NCBI GenBank assembly: GCA_036835325.1
Contig: DAITMF010000036.1
Span: 1-32,054, forward strand
Direction: 5' to 3'
Length of the DNA stretch: 32,054 bases
DNA from: CAMCHP01 sp036835325
GTDB taxonomy: Bacteria; Bacteroidota; Bacteroidia; Flavobacteriales_D; Sanyastnellaceae
The position numbers were made by a program, and so were the translations under genes. Below, piece after piece: positions 16,469 to 24,199 of the stretch (position 1 is the stretch's first letter; each line of letters opens with the position of its first letter). The notes under the pieces are model-generated. The model did no database searches. It worked only from the letters and a program-made list of their open reading frames with translations, and was not told the DNA's origin.

Positions 16469-16912
16469 TCAATAATCGTACTCATCGCCGTAGACAAAGA
16501 AACTACCAACGTACACGCAATTGACCGGAATGGCATTGTGCGCAGCCGGCGTCCACATACCGGCTGTTTCATAAAGGACATCGACAATGTTGGTGAAATC
16601 ATGGGCTTTTGGGTCTCCTAGGCTTTTTATGTCGCGCAGCGTACCATCGCAGTTCACCGTCAGAGCGAAGTTCAGGTTGAAGATTTCTTTTTTGGCGACC
16701 TCCGACAGTTCAAGCCGGTTTTTGATCAAACGCATGAGCTTTTTGTCGCCGCCTTTGAATTTGGGTGTGGCTTCAATTTTTGGAAAGTCAGCGAATCGTT
16801 CGTCGTTTTCGGTTTGTGCTTTTGAGGCATAGGTGATGCCGTCGCCGCAATCGCTTGGCAAGGTCAACCCCATGAGCACTGCAAAAATCAACGTCAAACC
16901 GTGCAAAAGCAT
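16469..16912 (-). CDS. Small secreted TonB C-terminal-like protein
   Basis: 147 residues. A hydrophobic N-terminus ('LTLIFAVLMGLTLPSDCG') acts as signal peptide or lipoprotein-like leader. The body has 'PKFKGGDKKLMRLIKNRL', 'FNLNFALTVNCDGTLRDIKS' and 'AGMWTPAAHNAIPVNCVYV'. These follow the order of TonB_C domains (P.F.GG..., V.F.V..DG.I, W.P...NG.PV). The Gly-rich start motif and the final Trp-Pro are well kept. There is no inner-membrane anchor plus Pro-rich spacer as in a true TonB, so an energy-transducing role is unlikely. ATG at 16912. It is divergent from the next plus-strand gene. Confidence 0.75.
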   Translation of the reverse strand: MLLHGLTLIFAVLMGLTLPSDCGDGITYASKAQTENDERFADFPKIEATPKFKGGDKKLMRLIKNRLELSEVAKKEIFNLNFALTVNCDGTLRDIKSLGDPKAHDFTNIVDVLYETAGMWTPAAHNAIPVNCVYVGSFFVYGDEYDY

Positions 16913-17020
16913 GTGGCCTGTTTTTCAAGCAATTTACGGAAGGATGCCAATCGAATTGCCATTTTCGGTTTCATATTTTAATTGGTCTGGCTACCTTAGC
17001 CCATTCTTAAAATCTGTATT

Positions 17021-17830
17021 ATGAAGAAAAGTTTACTTTCACTCTCTTTCGTTTTGATCGCCGGATTGTCATTCGGTCAAATTTACTCAGCGACCAATCA
17101 AGCCGACTACGAAGCTTGGACACTCATCGACGGCGATGGTGATGGCTTCAACTGGGCAATTACAGAGTTCACTGCGCCATTGGGGGCCGCTCTAGAATCG
17201 TTTTCGTGGGATGACCCCTCTCAAACTGCGCTAACGCCCGACAACTTCGCGATTAGCCCACCGATTAACTGTTCTGGTCAATCAACAGTTTGGTTGAATT
17301 GGTTTGATGCCTCTTACGCGAATGCTACCTACTCAAACGAAAAGTTTGCTGTTTACGTGGTAACCAACACTGCCGACATTTTGCTTGGCAACGTGCCTGC
17401 GCCCGTGTTTGAAACCACCCTCTCAGGTGAAGGTCCTGAAGCTTTCCGCTCAATCGATATTTCATCGGTTGCGGCCAACGAAGCGATGGTGTTTGTCGTT
17501 TTCCGTCACTACGACTGCACCGACCAACTTAGCTTGGTGATCGACGATGTGCGCGTAACCACCGAGCAAGTCGTGAACGTTGAAGAAAATGCTGCTGCTG
17601 CTGCATTGAACATGTTCCCCAACCCGGCTACCAACGTGTTGAACGTTCAGTTCAGCGGCGAAATTGCAGCCATCGCTGTAGTAGCGCTTGACGGGAAGGT
17701 GATCATCAACGAAACCGTTAACAACACTTCGAAAGCAATCAACGTGGCTGAATTGCCTGCCGGCGCATACCTCTGCGAGGTGCGTTTTGCCGATGGCAGC
17801 ATCGCCCGTGAGCGTTTTGTGAAGCACTAA
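17021..17830 (+). CDS. Secreted choice-of-anchor J-like protein with T9SS sorting domain
   Basis: 269 residues. The signal peptide is MKKSLLSLSFVLIAGLSFGQ. A single beta-sandwich domain carries 'WTLIDGDGDGFNWAI', 'DNFAISPPINCSGQSTVWL', 'FRSIDISSVAANEAMVFVVF' and 'SLVIDDVRV', the pattern of choice-of-anchor J / cleaved-adhesin domains. The C-terminus 'LNMFPNPATNVLNVQF', 'VVALDGKVI' and 'PAGAYLCEVRF' is a T9SS sorting domain. It is probably a surface or secreted binding protein, ligand unknown. A weak -7-like TACCTTAG lies 21 nt upstream (16992-16999). It is a monocistronic unit ending in a terminator. Confidence 0.88.
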   Translation: MKKSLLSLSFVLIAGLSFGQIYSATNQADYEAWTLIDGDGDGFNWAITEFTAPLGAALESFSWDDPSQTALTPDNFAISPPINCSGQSTVWLNWFDASYANATYSNEKFAVYVVTNTADILLGNVPAPVFETTLSGEGPEAFRSIDISSVAANEAMVFVVFRHYDCTDQLSLVIDDVRVTTEQVVNVEENAAAAALNMFPNPATNVLNVQFSGEIAAIAVVALDGKVIINETVNNTSKAINVAELPAGAYLCEVRFADGSIARERFVKH

Positions 17831-17854
17831 TGTGCACCCATTGCACCAAATGCG

Positions 17855-17884
17855 AAGGCCGTCGGAAACTACGGCCTTTTTTTT
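17855..17884 (+). terminator. Rho-independent terminator
   Basis: An 8-bp stem, AAGGCCGT (17855-17862) and ACGGCCTT (17871-17878), with an 8-nt loop and an uninterrupted run of eight T (17877-17884). Confidence 0.9.
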
Positions 17885-17921
17885 GTCTAAGGCCGTGCCG
17901 GCTACTCCGGTCTGAAAAACC

Positions 17922-17929
17922 TACCTTTG
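17922..17929 (+). promoter_or_regulatory. -7 promoter box of the SulP gene
   Basis: TACCTTTG is an exact match to TAnnTTTG, 37 nt before the ATG. Confidence 0.55.
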
Positions 17930-17966
17930 CCGCCGATTTTCCAACGGCTTTGCAACAAACCATTCA

Positions 17967-19496
17967 ATGAAGTACGTTTTCAATCTGTTTGACCTCAGAC
18001 AAAAGGTCGATTACAAAACTGAAGTCCTTTCCGGTATAACCGTTGCTCTCGCGCTCGTCCCCGAAGCCGTAGCATTTGCGCTCATCGCAGGTTTATCTCC
18101 ATTGACGGGGCTATATGCCGCTTTTGTGATGGGCCTGGTGACTTCCGTTTTTGGCGGACGTCCTGGCATGATTAGCGGAGCAACAGGGGCCATTGCCGTT
18201 GTTATTGTGACATTGGCCAAGAGCCATGGGGTGGAGTACATTTTCGCTACAGTGATCTTGGCGGGTTTGTTGCAAATGGCCTCCGGTTTTTTGCGTTTGG
18301 GCAAACTTATACGTTTGGTGCCGCACCCGGTGATTTTTGGGTTCGTGAACGGCTTGGCCATCATTATATTCCTTTCACAGCTTGATCAGTTCAAAGATGC
18401 TTCAGGGAATTGGCTGTCAGGATCAGACCTCTACGTGCTTTTGGGGCTGGTTCTGTTGACGATGTTCATCATTTGGGGTTTGCCGAAAATCACCAAAGCG
18501 GTGCCCGCCTCGCTCACGGCCATCCTCGTTGTGTTTGGGTTGGTTGCCGGGTTCGGGATTGATACTCGTACAGTGGGCGATATCGCTTCGATTGAAGGTG
18601 GCTTTCCGCCGTTTCACCTGCCATCTGTCCCACTCAACCTGGAAACGCTTGCCTTGATTTTTCCTTACGCTGCGATCGTAGCCGGCGTAGGGCTGATTGA
18701 AAGTTTGCTTACGCTGAACATCGTTGATGAGATTACCGAAACCCGTGGTCGCGGCAATAAAGAAGCCGTGGCGCAAGGTGTGGCCAATGTGCTTTCGGGT
18801 TTTTTCTCGGGGATGGGTGGATGTGCAATGATCGGACAAAGCCTTATCAACGTCTCCAGCGGAGCTCGTGCGCGCTTGTCAGGCATTGTGGCGGCTGTTA
18901 TGCTGCTCGTGTTTGTCATGTTCGGCTCGAAGTTGATTGAACAGGTGCCGATGGCAGCGCTCACCGGATTGATGATCATGGTGTCAATTGGTACCTTCGA
19001 GTGGGCGAGCTTGAAAACCTTTCGCCGTTTCCCAAAGTCAGATGTATTTGTGATGGTGATGGTCACCCTGGTGACGGTCTTCCTGCACAACCTCGCGCTG
19101 GCGGTGATCATCGGCGTGGTGATTGCGGCCTTGGTGTTTGCGTGGGACAATGCCAAGCGCATCCGGGCGCGCAAGCACACCGATTCCAATGGGGTGAAAC
19201 ACTACGAAATATACGGTCCGCTCTTTTTCGGCTCTGTGACGGCCTTCAACGAAAAGTTTGATGTGCTCAACGACCCCAATGAAGTCATCATTGACTTTGC
19301 CGAAAGCCGAGTGGTTGACATGTCGGCCATTGAAGCGCTCAACAAAATTACCGAGCGCTACCACAAGGTGGGCAAAACGGTTCATCTCAAACACTTGAGC
19401 GCCGACTGCCGCCAACTCATTCGCAACGCCGAAGCGGTGATTGATGTGAACGTTATTGAAGACCCCACCTACAAGGTCATGACAGATGCGCTTTAG
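17967..19496 (+). CDS. SulP-family inorganic anion transporter with STAS domain
   Basis: A 509-residue inner-membrane transporter. The N-terminal part 'SGITVALALVPEAVAFALIA' with 'GLSPLTGLYAAFVMGLVTS' is the SulP/SLC26 signature. About 10-12 hydrophobic segments run to roughly residue 395. The C-terminal cytoplasmic STAS domain (about 412-500, 'DFAESRVVDMSAIEALNKI') contains the conserved region around the regulatory Ser. Family members import sulfate, bicarbonate or other oxyanions with Na or H; the substrate cannot be decided here. The gene has its own promoter and converges on arsM with only 12 nt between stops. That position could hint at an oxyanion link, but opposite orientation makes a shared regulon unlikely. 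Confidence 0.92.
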   Translation: MKYVFNLFDLRQKVDYKTEVLSGITVALALVPEAVAFALIAGLSPLTGLYAAFVMGLVTSVFGGRPGMISGATGAIAVVIVTLAKSHGVEYIFATVILAGLLQMASGFLRLGKLIRLVPHPVIFGFVNGLAIIIFLSQLDQFKDASGNWLSGSDLYVLLGLVLLTMFIIWGLPKITKAVPASLTAILVVFGLVAGFGIDTRTVGDIASIEGGFPPFHLPSVPLNLETLALIFPYAAIVAGVGLIESLLTLNIVDEITETRGRGNKEAVAQGVANVLSGFFSGMGGCAMIGQSLINVSSGARARLSGIVAAVMLLVFVMFGSKLIEQVPMAALTGLMIMVSIGTFEWASLKTFRRFPKSDVFVMVMVTLVTVFLHNLALAVIIGVVIAALVFAWDNAKRIRARKHTDSNGVKHYEIYGPLFFGSVTAFNEKFDVLNDPNEVIIDFAESRVVDMSAIEALNKITERYHKVGKTVHLKHLSADCRQLIRNAEAVIDVNVIEDPTYKVMTDAL

Positions 19497-19508
19497 GGCG
19501 CACTGCTG

Positions 19509-20402
19509 TTAACAGCACCCGCCTCCGCTGCACGATGCGCTGCTGTCTTCGCTCAAGTCGCGCAATTGAAGTTTGGGTTTTTCGTTCGAGCTCTGCACAC
19601 CCGGTTTCTCGCCGTACACCGTAACGCTATATATGCCCGTTTGTTGACTTTTGAAGGCGTCAATCTCTTCGGCGCTGAGGTACTTCGCCAAGATGTCGGT
19701 GGGAATGTCGATAGGTTTTTCTTTCTGCACCTCCACATTCACAAAACCTGCTGTCGCAATGTGACCGAGGTAATCGCTTTTTTGAATGGCGCCTGCAACG
19801 CATCCGGCGTACATCTCGGCATCGGCGCGAAGGGTTTCGGGCAGCTCGCCCACCAGCACAATGTCTGATACACTGAAATGACCGCCGGGCTTCAGCACGC
19901 GGAACATCTCGGTAATCACCTTGGGCTTTTCGGGTACCAAGTTGAGCACGCAGTTGCTCACCACTACATCGGCTACATTGTCGCCTACGGGCATGTCGTC
20001 GATGTCGCCTTCGCGAAATTCAACGTTGTTGTAGCCAAGTTGATCGGCATTTAAGCGTGCCTTTCGAATCATTTCAGGGGTGAAGTCAATTCCGATGACC
20101 TTGCCTTCAGCGCCGGTTTCGTGGCGTGCAACAAAGCAATCATTGCCGGCACCTGAGCCGAGGTCAATCACGGTATCGCCTTTCTTGATGCGGGCAAACT
20201 GAGTCGGTAATCCGCAGCCTAGCCCCAAGTCGGCATCGGCATGGTAGCCGTCGGTTCCGGTGTAATCGTCCATCATGATGTTGTACACCTTGTTTGATGG
20301 GGTGGTGGCGCCGCAGCACGAGGCCGCATTTACGGCTTTATCTTGCTGGGCGATGCGACCGTAGCGGTCTTTCACAATGTCTTTGAGCGATTCGGTGTTC
20401 AT
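19509..20402 (-). CDS. arsM: Arsenite S-adenosylmethionine methyltransferase
   Basis: A 297-residue class I SAM methyltransferase that turns arsenite into methylated, more volatile arsenicals. The SAM motif I is 'VIDLGSGAGNDCF' (about 78-90), and 'GIDFTPEMI' follows. Four Cys positions match the As(III)-binding set of ArsM: C29/C30 (SCCG), C63 (GLGCGLP), C151 (SNCVLN) and C201 (YAGCVAG). The C-terminus ends in an extra Cys-rich tail, 'SASCSGGGCC'. It lies 81 nt downstream of arsR on the same strand, so arsR-arsM is probably one unit. A second weak -7-like box AAATTTTG (20414 to 20407) lies 4 nt before its ATG. A perfect palindrome GCTGTTAACAGC (19505-19516) covers the stop codon. Confidence 0.95.
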   Translation of the reverse strand: MNTESLKDIVKDRYGRIAQQDKAVNAASCCGATTPSNKVYNIMMDDYTGTDGYHADADLGLGCGLPTQFARIKKGDTVIDLGSGAGNDCFVARHETGAEGKVIGIDFTPEMIRKARLNADQLGYNNVEFREGDIDDMPVGDNVADVVVSNCVLNLVPEKPKVITEMFRVLKPGGHFSVSDIVLVGELPETLRADAEMYAGCVAGAIQKSDYLGHIATAGFVNVEVQKEKPIDIPTDILAKYLSAEEIDAFKSQQTGIYSVTVYGEKPGVQSSNEKPKLQLRDLSEDSSASCSGGGCC

Positions 20403-20483
20403 GGTGCAAAATTTTATTCGTTTAGGTTCCGCTTTTTTCGGGGTTGAAAAACATGGAACCGGTGGTATACGCGTGGTGCTGCA

Positions 20484-20819
20484 CTAGCCACAGCAGGCGT
20501 TTTTGTTTTTGGGGAAGGATGTGAAGAACCCTGCCAACAACGCTTCGGCTTTTTGCCATCCTTGGCGGTCAATGCAGTAGTTCATGCGCACGCCTTCAAT
20601 GCTTCCTTGGATGAGCCCCGCCGCCTTCAACTCGCGCAGGTGCTGGCTGATTGTAGCCTGCGCCAAGCCTATCTCGTTCACAAGGTCGCTGTTGATGCAG
20701 GCGTTGGCGTCAATAAGGTATCGCAAAATGCTGACCCTCGCCGGATGCCCCAATACCTTCGCCAATTCAGCCACTTCGTTTGCGTGGTCGGTAAACAATT
20801 CTGTACGGGTGAGTCCCAT
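20484..20819 (-). CDS. arsR: ArsR/SmtB-family arsenic-responsive repressor
   Basis: A 111-residue winged-helix repressor. 'AKVLGHPARVSILRYLIDA' is the classic ArsR start. 'IGLAQATISQHLRELKAAGL' is the recognition helix-turn-helix, and 'EGVRMNYCID' is the wing. Cys at 41, 82, 109 and 110 (C-terminal 'NACCG') are candidate As(III) ligands; a C-terminal CC pair recalls AfArsR-type sensors. The frame is open far upstream, but the ATG at 20819 starts the conserved region and directly follows the operator, so it is chosen. It should release its operator when As(III) binds, switching on itself and arsM. Confidence 0.92.
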   Translation of the reverse strand: MGLTRTELFTDHANEVAELAKVLGHPARVSILRYLIDANACINSDLVNEIGLAQATISQHLRELKAAGLIQGSIEGVRMNYCIDRQGWQKAEALLAGFFTSFPKNKNACCG

Positions 20820-20832
20820 GGAATATTTATAT

Positions 20833-20848
20833 ATCGCAATATTACGAT
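20833..20848 (-). promoter_or_regulatory. Candidate ArsR operator overlapping the arsR promoter
   Basis: ATCGCAATATTACGAT is a near-perfect 16-bp palindrome (one mismatched pair). On the minus strand it contains TAATATTG, a -7-like box. It ends 13 nt before the arsR ATG. The overlap of palindrome and -7 box fits repression by ArsR. Confidence 0.6.
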
Positions 20849-21003
20849 GAATATAGACACCATTGGTTCTCAATTGGACTTGCTTAACGTTCGTGCCGCT
20901 GTGGATGGATTTCACGACTGCGGTACACATCCGCCGAAGGCGAGATAAAAGATCAGCAGTTGGGCCTTGCCAAGTTGCATTTGAAAACGGAAAGCATAAA
21001 GGT

Positions 21004-21486
21004 TTATATCCGATGCCGTGCCACCTCTTGCGCACGTGTGATGCCGCGTTTGAGGGCATCGGCAATGGTGAGCGCACGTTCGATGCGCTTGTCGGTTGAC
21101 TTCACAGCCACAACGAGGGCCATGAGCGAGCGGCGGTTTCCGGGGGTGAGACGGTCAAAGACTTCGCGGGCCTCGGGGTCGGTTTCGAGCACCGCGTCGA
21201 GGGCTTCCGGCAACTCAAATTGGTGCGCAGAGTCATCATCGCGCAGCTCAATGGAGAGCGTTTCTCCCGGGGTTACCTTTAGTGCCTTCAGCACCTTCAT
21301 GCCAATGGTGATGCAGTGGCCCATGCCTTTGATGGGGGTGAGGGCGCTGTGCTGCCTGTGCGCACCATTGATGATGCAGAGTACGCGCTTTTGATTGCGG
21401 GCGAGAAAGTGCTGTGCAAGCGCATCGGGCAACAGTACGCCGTGCATGCCGGTGCTGAGCTTCTCAACGGTAGCTGTGGTGGTCAT
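21004..21486 (-). CDS. DUF1905 / YdeI-OmpD-associated family protein
   Basis: 160 residues. The N-terminal half ('GMHGVLLPDALAQHFLARNQ', 'VLCIINGAHRQHSALTPIKG', 'ITIGMKVLKALKVTPGETLS') fits DUF1905. The C-terminal half ('ELPEALDAVLETDPEAREVF', 'RLTPGNRRSLMALVVAVKST', 'KRIERALTIADALKRGI') fits the YdeI/OmpD-associated domain. Both modules are often found together in one protein. No catalytic activity is established. ATG at 21486. It is on the same strand as arsR but separated by 184 nt that contain the ars operator, so it is probably a separate unit. Confidence 0.8.
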   Translation of the reverse strand: MTTTATVEKLSTGMHGVLLPDALAQHFLARNQKRVLCIINGAHRQHSALTPIKGMGHCITIGMKVLKALKVTPGETLSIELRDDDSAHQFELPEALDAVLETDPEAREVFDRLTPGNRRSLMALVVAVKSTDKRIERALTIADALKRGITRAQEVARHRI

Positions 21487-22051
21487 GGCAATTGAGGAGG
21501 TATGATTGCTGTTTTTTTTGGGGATGGATGAAGCTCTGCAGCTGCATAACGGTATTCGTCAGCCCCATACAAGTTTCACCTACCAAGGTACAGAATATGG
21601 CCACAACGACGGTTCAGCTGACAAACTTCACGCTCGCCGTAGCACTGCTTTATGGTATGGCTTGCTTCGCTCGCGGTTCTTTTTAACACAGAGTTTTAGG
21701 AGTACACAGAGTATGTCGGAGTTTCGCTTGCTCAATACTCTTGCTCGATACTGTTTTTGGGTTTACGATCAGGGAGATTATCATCCCTTCGGGATGTGAG
21801 GCGTACAGTTCTTTTTATAACGAAAAGCGCGAAAGGCACGAAACTTATCGAACCGGCGTATCGTGCTGTGCCTATTATACTGAAAGATCGAAATGCACGA
21901 AACCATCCGGGCTGAGAGCTGGCTGCGCTCGCAGGTTTTTTTTACACAGAGTTTTGGGAGTTGGAGGAGTTTTGGGAGTTTTTTTCGGAGAGCTCCGGTT
22001 ATGTATTGGCGGCCACACGTCCAACTTCCCAAATTCACCTATTTTCGCCGC
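21487..22051. repeat. Non-coding stretch with degenerate interspersed repeats
   Basis: These 565 bases hold no supportable gene. There are two imperfect copies of a unit 'CTTCGCTCGC.GTT..TTTTAACACAGAGTTTT.GGAGT', near 21661-21705 and 21922-21965. GAGTTTTGGGAGTT is directly repeated at 21949-21962 and 21967-21980. An A/G-rich piece at 21819-21844 (CGAAAAGCGCGAAAGGCACG) has a partial second copy at 21886-21905. There is a small hairpin CATCCCTTCGGGATG at 21782-21796. A T8 + GGGGATGGATG motif is at 21512-21530. These look like remnants of repeated elements. Open frames here have no signal of coding. Confidence 0.55.
22040..22047 (+). promoter_or_regulatory. -7-like box abutting the acyltransferase start
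   Basis: TATTTTCG (one mismatch from TAnnTTTG) ends 4 nt before the ATG at 22052. If used, the mRNA would be leaderless or nearly so. Confidence 0.45.
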
Positions 22052-22927
22052 ATGGCGTCGCGTTTGCTCTATTTGCTTATCCTCAAGCCCATCTCGCTGC
22101 TGCCCTACTGGGCGCTTTACCGCGTGAGCGATTTTGTATACCTGCTCTTCATCACCGTGTTTCCCTACCGGAAAAAAGTGGTGCTCAGCAATATTCAGCG
22201 CTGCTTCCCTGAAAAGTCGAGTGCCGAGCATACAGCCGTACTCAAAAAATTCTACCGCCACCTGGCCGATGTGTTCGTTGAAACCTTCAAAAACTTCTCC
22301 ATCTCCCTCAAGCAGGTCAACGAGCGCATGCCCTGCACCAATCCCGAACTGCTCAACAACCTCGCTGCAAAAGGCAAAAGCATCGTAGTTGCCGGTGGCC
22401 ACTACAACAATTGGGAGCTCTATGCCCTCGCCGCTTCCAAACGCTTTACAGGCCGCACCATGGCCATCTACAAAACAATAAAAGACCCGTACTTCGATGC
22501 GCTGATGCGCCGAACACGGGGCAAGTTCGGACTCGAACTGGTGCCCACCCGCGAGGCCTCTGACTGGATGCGTGCCAATGCCAACGACCGCATTGCATCC
22601 ATCTACGCCATTGATCAATCGCCCGCCGACCCGAAAAAAGGCCTGTGGCTGCCCTTTCTCAACCAAAACACGCTCTGCCACTACGGCGCCGAGAAACATG
22701 CGCGCGAGTACAAGCAAGCCGTTGTGTACGGACACATCAAGAAAGTGCGCCGCGGTTATTACACCCTCACCTACGAACTGCTCGCCGAAGACGTGAGCGA
22801 CTTGCCCAAGGGCGAGGTCATTCGCCGCGCCAACGCAGCCCTCGAAGGTGATATTCTCGCTGCGCCTGAGTTCTGGCTGTGGTCGCACAAGCGCTGGAAG
22901 CACCGTCAACCCACCAACGACGCATGA
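22052..22927 (+). CDS. Lysophospholipid/lipid A acyltransferase (LpxL/HtrB-like)
   Basis: A 291-residue membrane-associated acyltransferase. A hydrophobic N-terminus ('LLYLLILKPISLLPYWALYR') anchors it. 'YRKKVVLSNIQRCFPEKS' is the family's conserved early motif. The catalytic HX4E motif is 'GGHYNNWE' (H117, E122), and the later 'AIDQSPADPKKG' block and the 'APEFWLWSHKRWKHR' C-terminus are also typical. LpxL-like enzymes add secondary acyl chains to lipid A. The frame extends upstream into repeat-rich DNA, so the ATG at 22052 (MASRLLYLL) is chosen. Its stop overlaps the rarA start (ATGA), so the two are translationally coupled although functionally unrelated. Confidence 0.9.
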   Translation: MASRLLYLLILKPISLLPYWALYRVSDFVYLLFITVFPYRKKVVLSNIQRCFPEKSSAEHTAVLKKFYRHLADVFVETFKNFSISLKQVNERMPCTNPELLNNLAAKGKSIVVAGGHYNNWELYALAASKRFTGRTMAIYKTIKDPYFDALMRRTRGKFGLELVPTREASDWMRANANDRIASIYAIDQSPADPKKGLWLPFLNQNTLCHYGAEKHAREYKQAVVYGHIKKVRRGYYTLTYELLAEDVSDLPKGEVIRRANAALEGDILAAPEFWLWSHKRWKHRQPTNDA

Positions 22928-24195
22928 GCGCGCCCCTCGCCGAACGCATGCGGCCGCGGTCGCTCGATGATTACCTGGGCCAACACCACCTCGTAGGTCC
23001 TGACGCTTTGTTGGGGAAAGTCATTCTATCGGGCCGCATACCGTCAATGATTCTGTGGGGGCCGCCAGGAGTAGGCAAAACCACCCTCGCCAACATCATC
23101 GCCGAGCAGTTGAAACGGCCCTTCCACCAGCTTTCGGCCATCAACAGCGGGGTCAAAGACGTGCGCGAAATCATCGATCGGGTGAGCCGAGCGGGAATGT
23201 TCGGTGGCAATGCGCTCTTGTTCATTGATGAGATTCACCGCTTCAGCAAGTCGCAGCAAGACAGTCTGCTCGGAGCCGTCGAGAAGGGTGTGGTCACGCT
23301 CATTGGTGCCACGACTGAGAATCCGTCGTTTGAAGTGATTCCCGCCTTGCTTTCACGTTGCCAGGTTTATGTGCTCAAGCCGCTTGGTGAAGCGGGCATG
23401 CACACCTTGCTCGCCCGGGCAATGGAGCGCGATGAAGAACTTCAAAAGAAGGCCATCACAGTTAGCGAAACGGCAGCACTGTTTCGACTCAGCGGAGGCG
23501 ATGCCCGCCGCTTGCTCAACGTGTTTGAACTTGTGGTAAACGCCGTGCCGGGAAAAACCGTAGCGATCACCGACGAGCTTGTTAACCGCGTCGTGCACGA
23601 GAACCCTACGATGTACGACAAAACCGGCGAGATGCATTTCGACATCGCGTCGGCCTTTATCAAAAGCCTCCGTGGGAGCGATCCTAATGCGGCGGTGTAC
23701 TACCTCGCGCGCATGATTGAAGGCGGTGAAGACCCCAAATTCATCGCGCGACGCATGGTCATTTTGGCGAGTGAAGACATCGGCAATGCCAACCCAACGG
23801 CGTTGGTGCTGGCCACCACCACCTTCCAAGCCGTTGAACGCATCGGCTTTCCCGAGTCGCGCATCATCCTTTCGCAGTGCGCCGTGTACCTGGCCACCAG
23901 TCCGAAATCAAACGCGTCGTACGTTGCCATCGGTGAGGCGCAAAAGGCCGTTCGCGACACGGGCAATCTTCCGGTGCCGATGCACATCCGCAACGCGCCA
24001 ACAGGATTGATGAAAGACCTCGGATACGGCGCCAATTACGACTACAGCCACGACAATCCGGGCAACTTCGCTGCCCAAGAGTACCTGCCTGAGAAGCTAT
24101 CCGGCACCGCCTTTTACCGCCCCGGCAACAACGCCAAAGAAGAGCAAATGCGCAAATGGCTGCGCACCTTGTGGGGCGACAAATACGGGTACTAG
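22924..24195 (+). CDS. rarA: Replication-associated recombination protein A (RarA/MgsA, AAA+ ATPase)
   Basis: 423 residues of the RarA/MgsA/WRNIP1 family, which acts at stalled replication forks. 'APLAERMRPRSLDDYLGQHH' is the usual start. Walker A 'GPPGVGKTT' is near residue 46 and Walker B 'LLFIDEIHRFSK' near 102. Sensor 1 'GATTENPSFEV' and 'SGGDARRLLN' follow. The C-terminal half, with 'MHFDIASAFIKSLRGSDPNA' and 'VYYLARMIEGGEDPKFIARR', is the family-specific tetramerisation region. The ATG at 22924 overlaps the preceding stop, so I prefer it to the GTG at 22879. It converges on the subtilase gene with a 4-nt gap. Confidence 0.96.
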   Translation: MSAPLAERMRPRSLDDYLGQHHLVGPDALLGKVILSGRIPSMILWGPPGVGKTTLANIIAEQLKRPFHQLSAINSGVKDVREIIDRVSRAGMFGGNALLFIDEIHRFSKSQQDSLLGAVEKGVVTLIGATTENPSFEVIPALLSRCQVYVLKPLGEAGMHTLLARAMERDEELQKKAITVSETAALFRLSGGDARRLLNVFELVVNAVPGKTVAITDELVNRVVHENPTMYDKTGEMHFDIASAFIKSLRGSDPNAAVYYLARMIEGGEDPKFIARRMVILASEDIGNANPTALVLATTTFQAVERIGFPESRIILSQCAVYLATSPKSNASYVAIGEAQKAVRDTGNLPVPMHIRNAPTGLMKDLGYGANYDYSHDNPGNFAAQEYLPEKLSGTAFYRPGNNAKEEQMRKWLRTLWGDKYGY

Positions 24196-24199
24196 CGGT

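Noticed and set aside
19505..19516. Perfect palindrome GCTGTTAACAGC at the arsM stop as a terminator or binding site
   Set aside because: It is short, has no loop or T-tract, and is explained by the Cys-Cys-stop codons; noted only in the arsM entry.
20820..21077. Upstream extension of arsR to 21077
   Set aside because: It covers the palindromic operator and promoter, and the added residues are unlike any ArsR.
21893..22051. Upstream extension of the LpxL-like gene to 21893
   Set aside because: This part lies in degenerate repeat DNA and is not part of the conserved protein.
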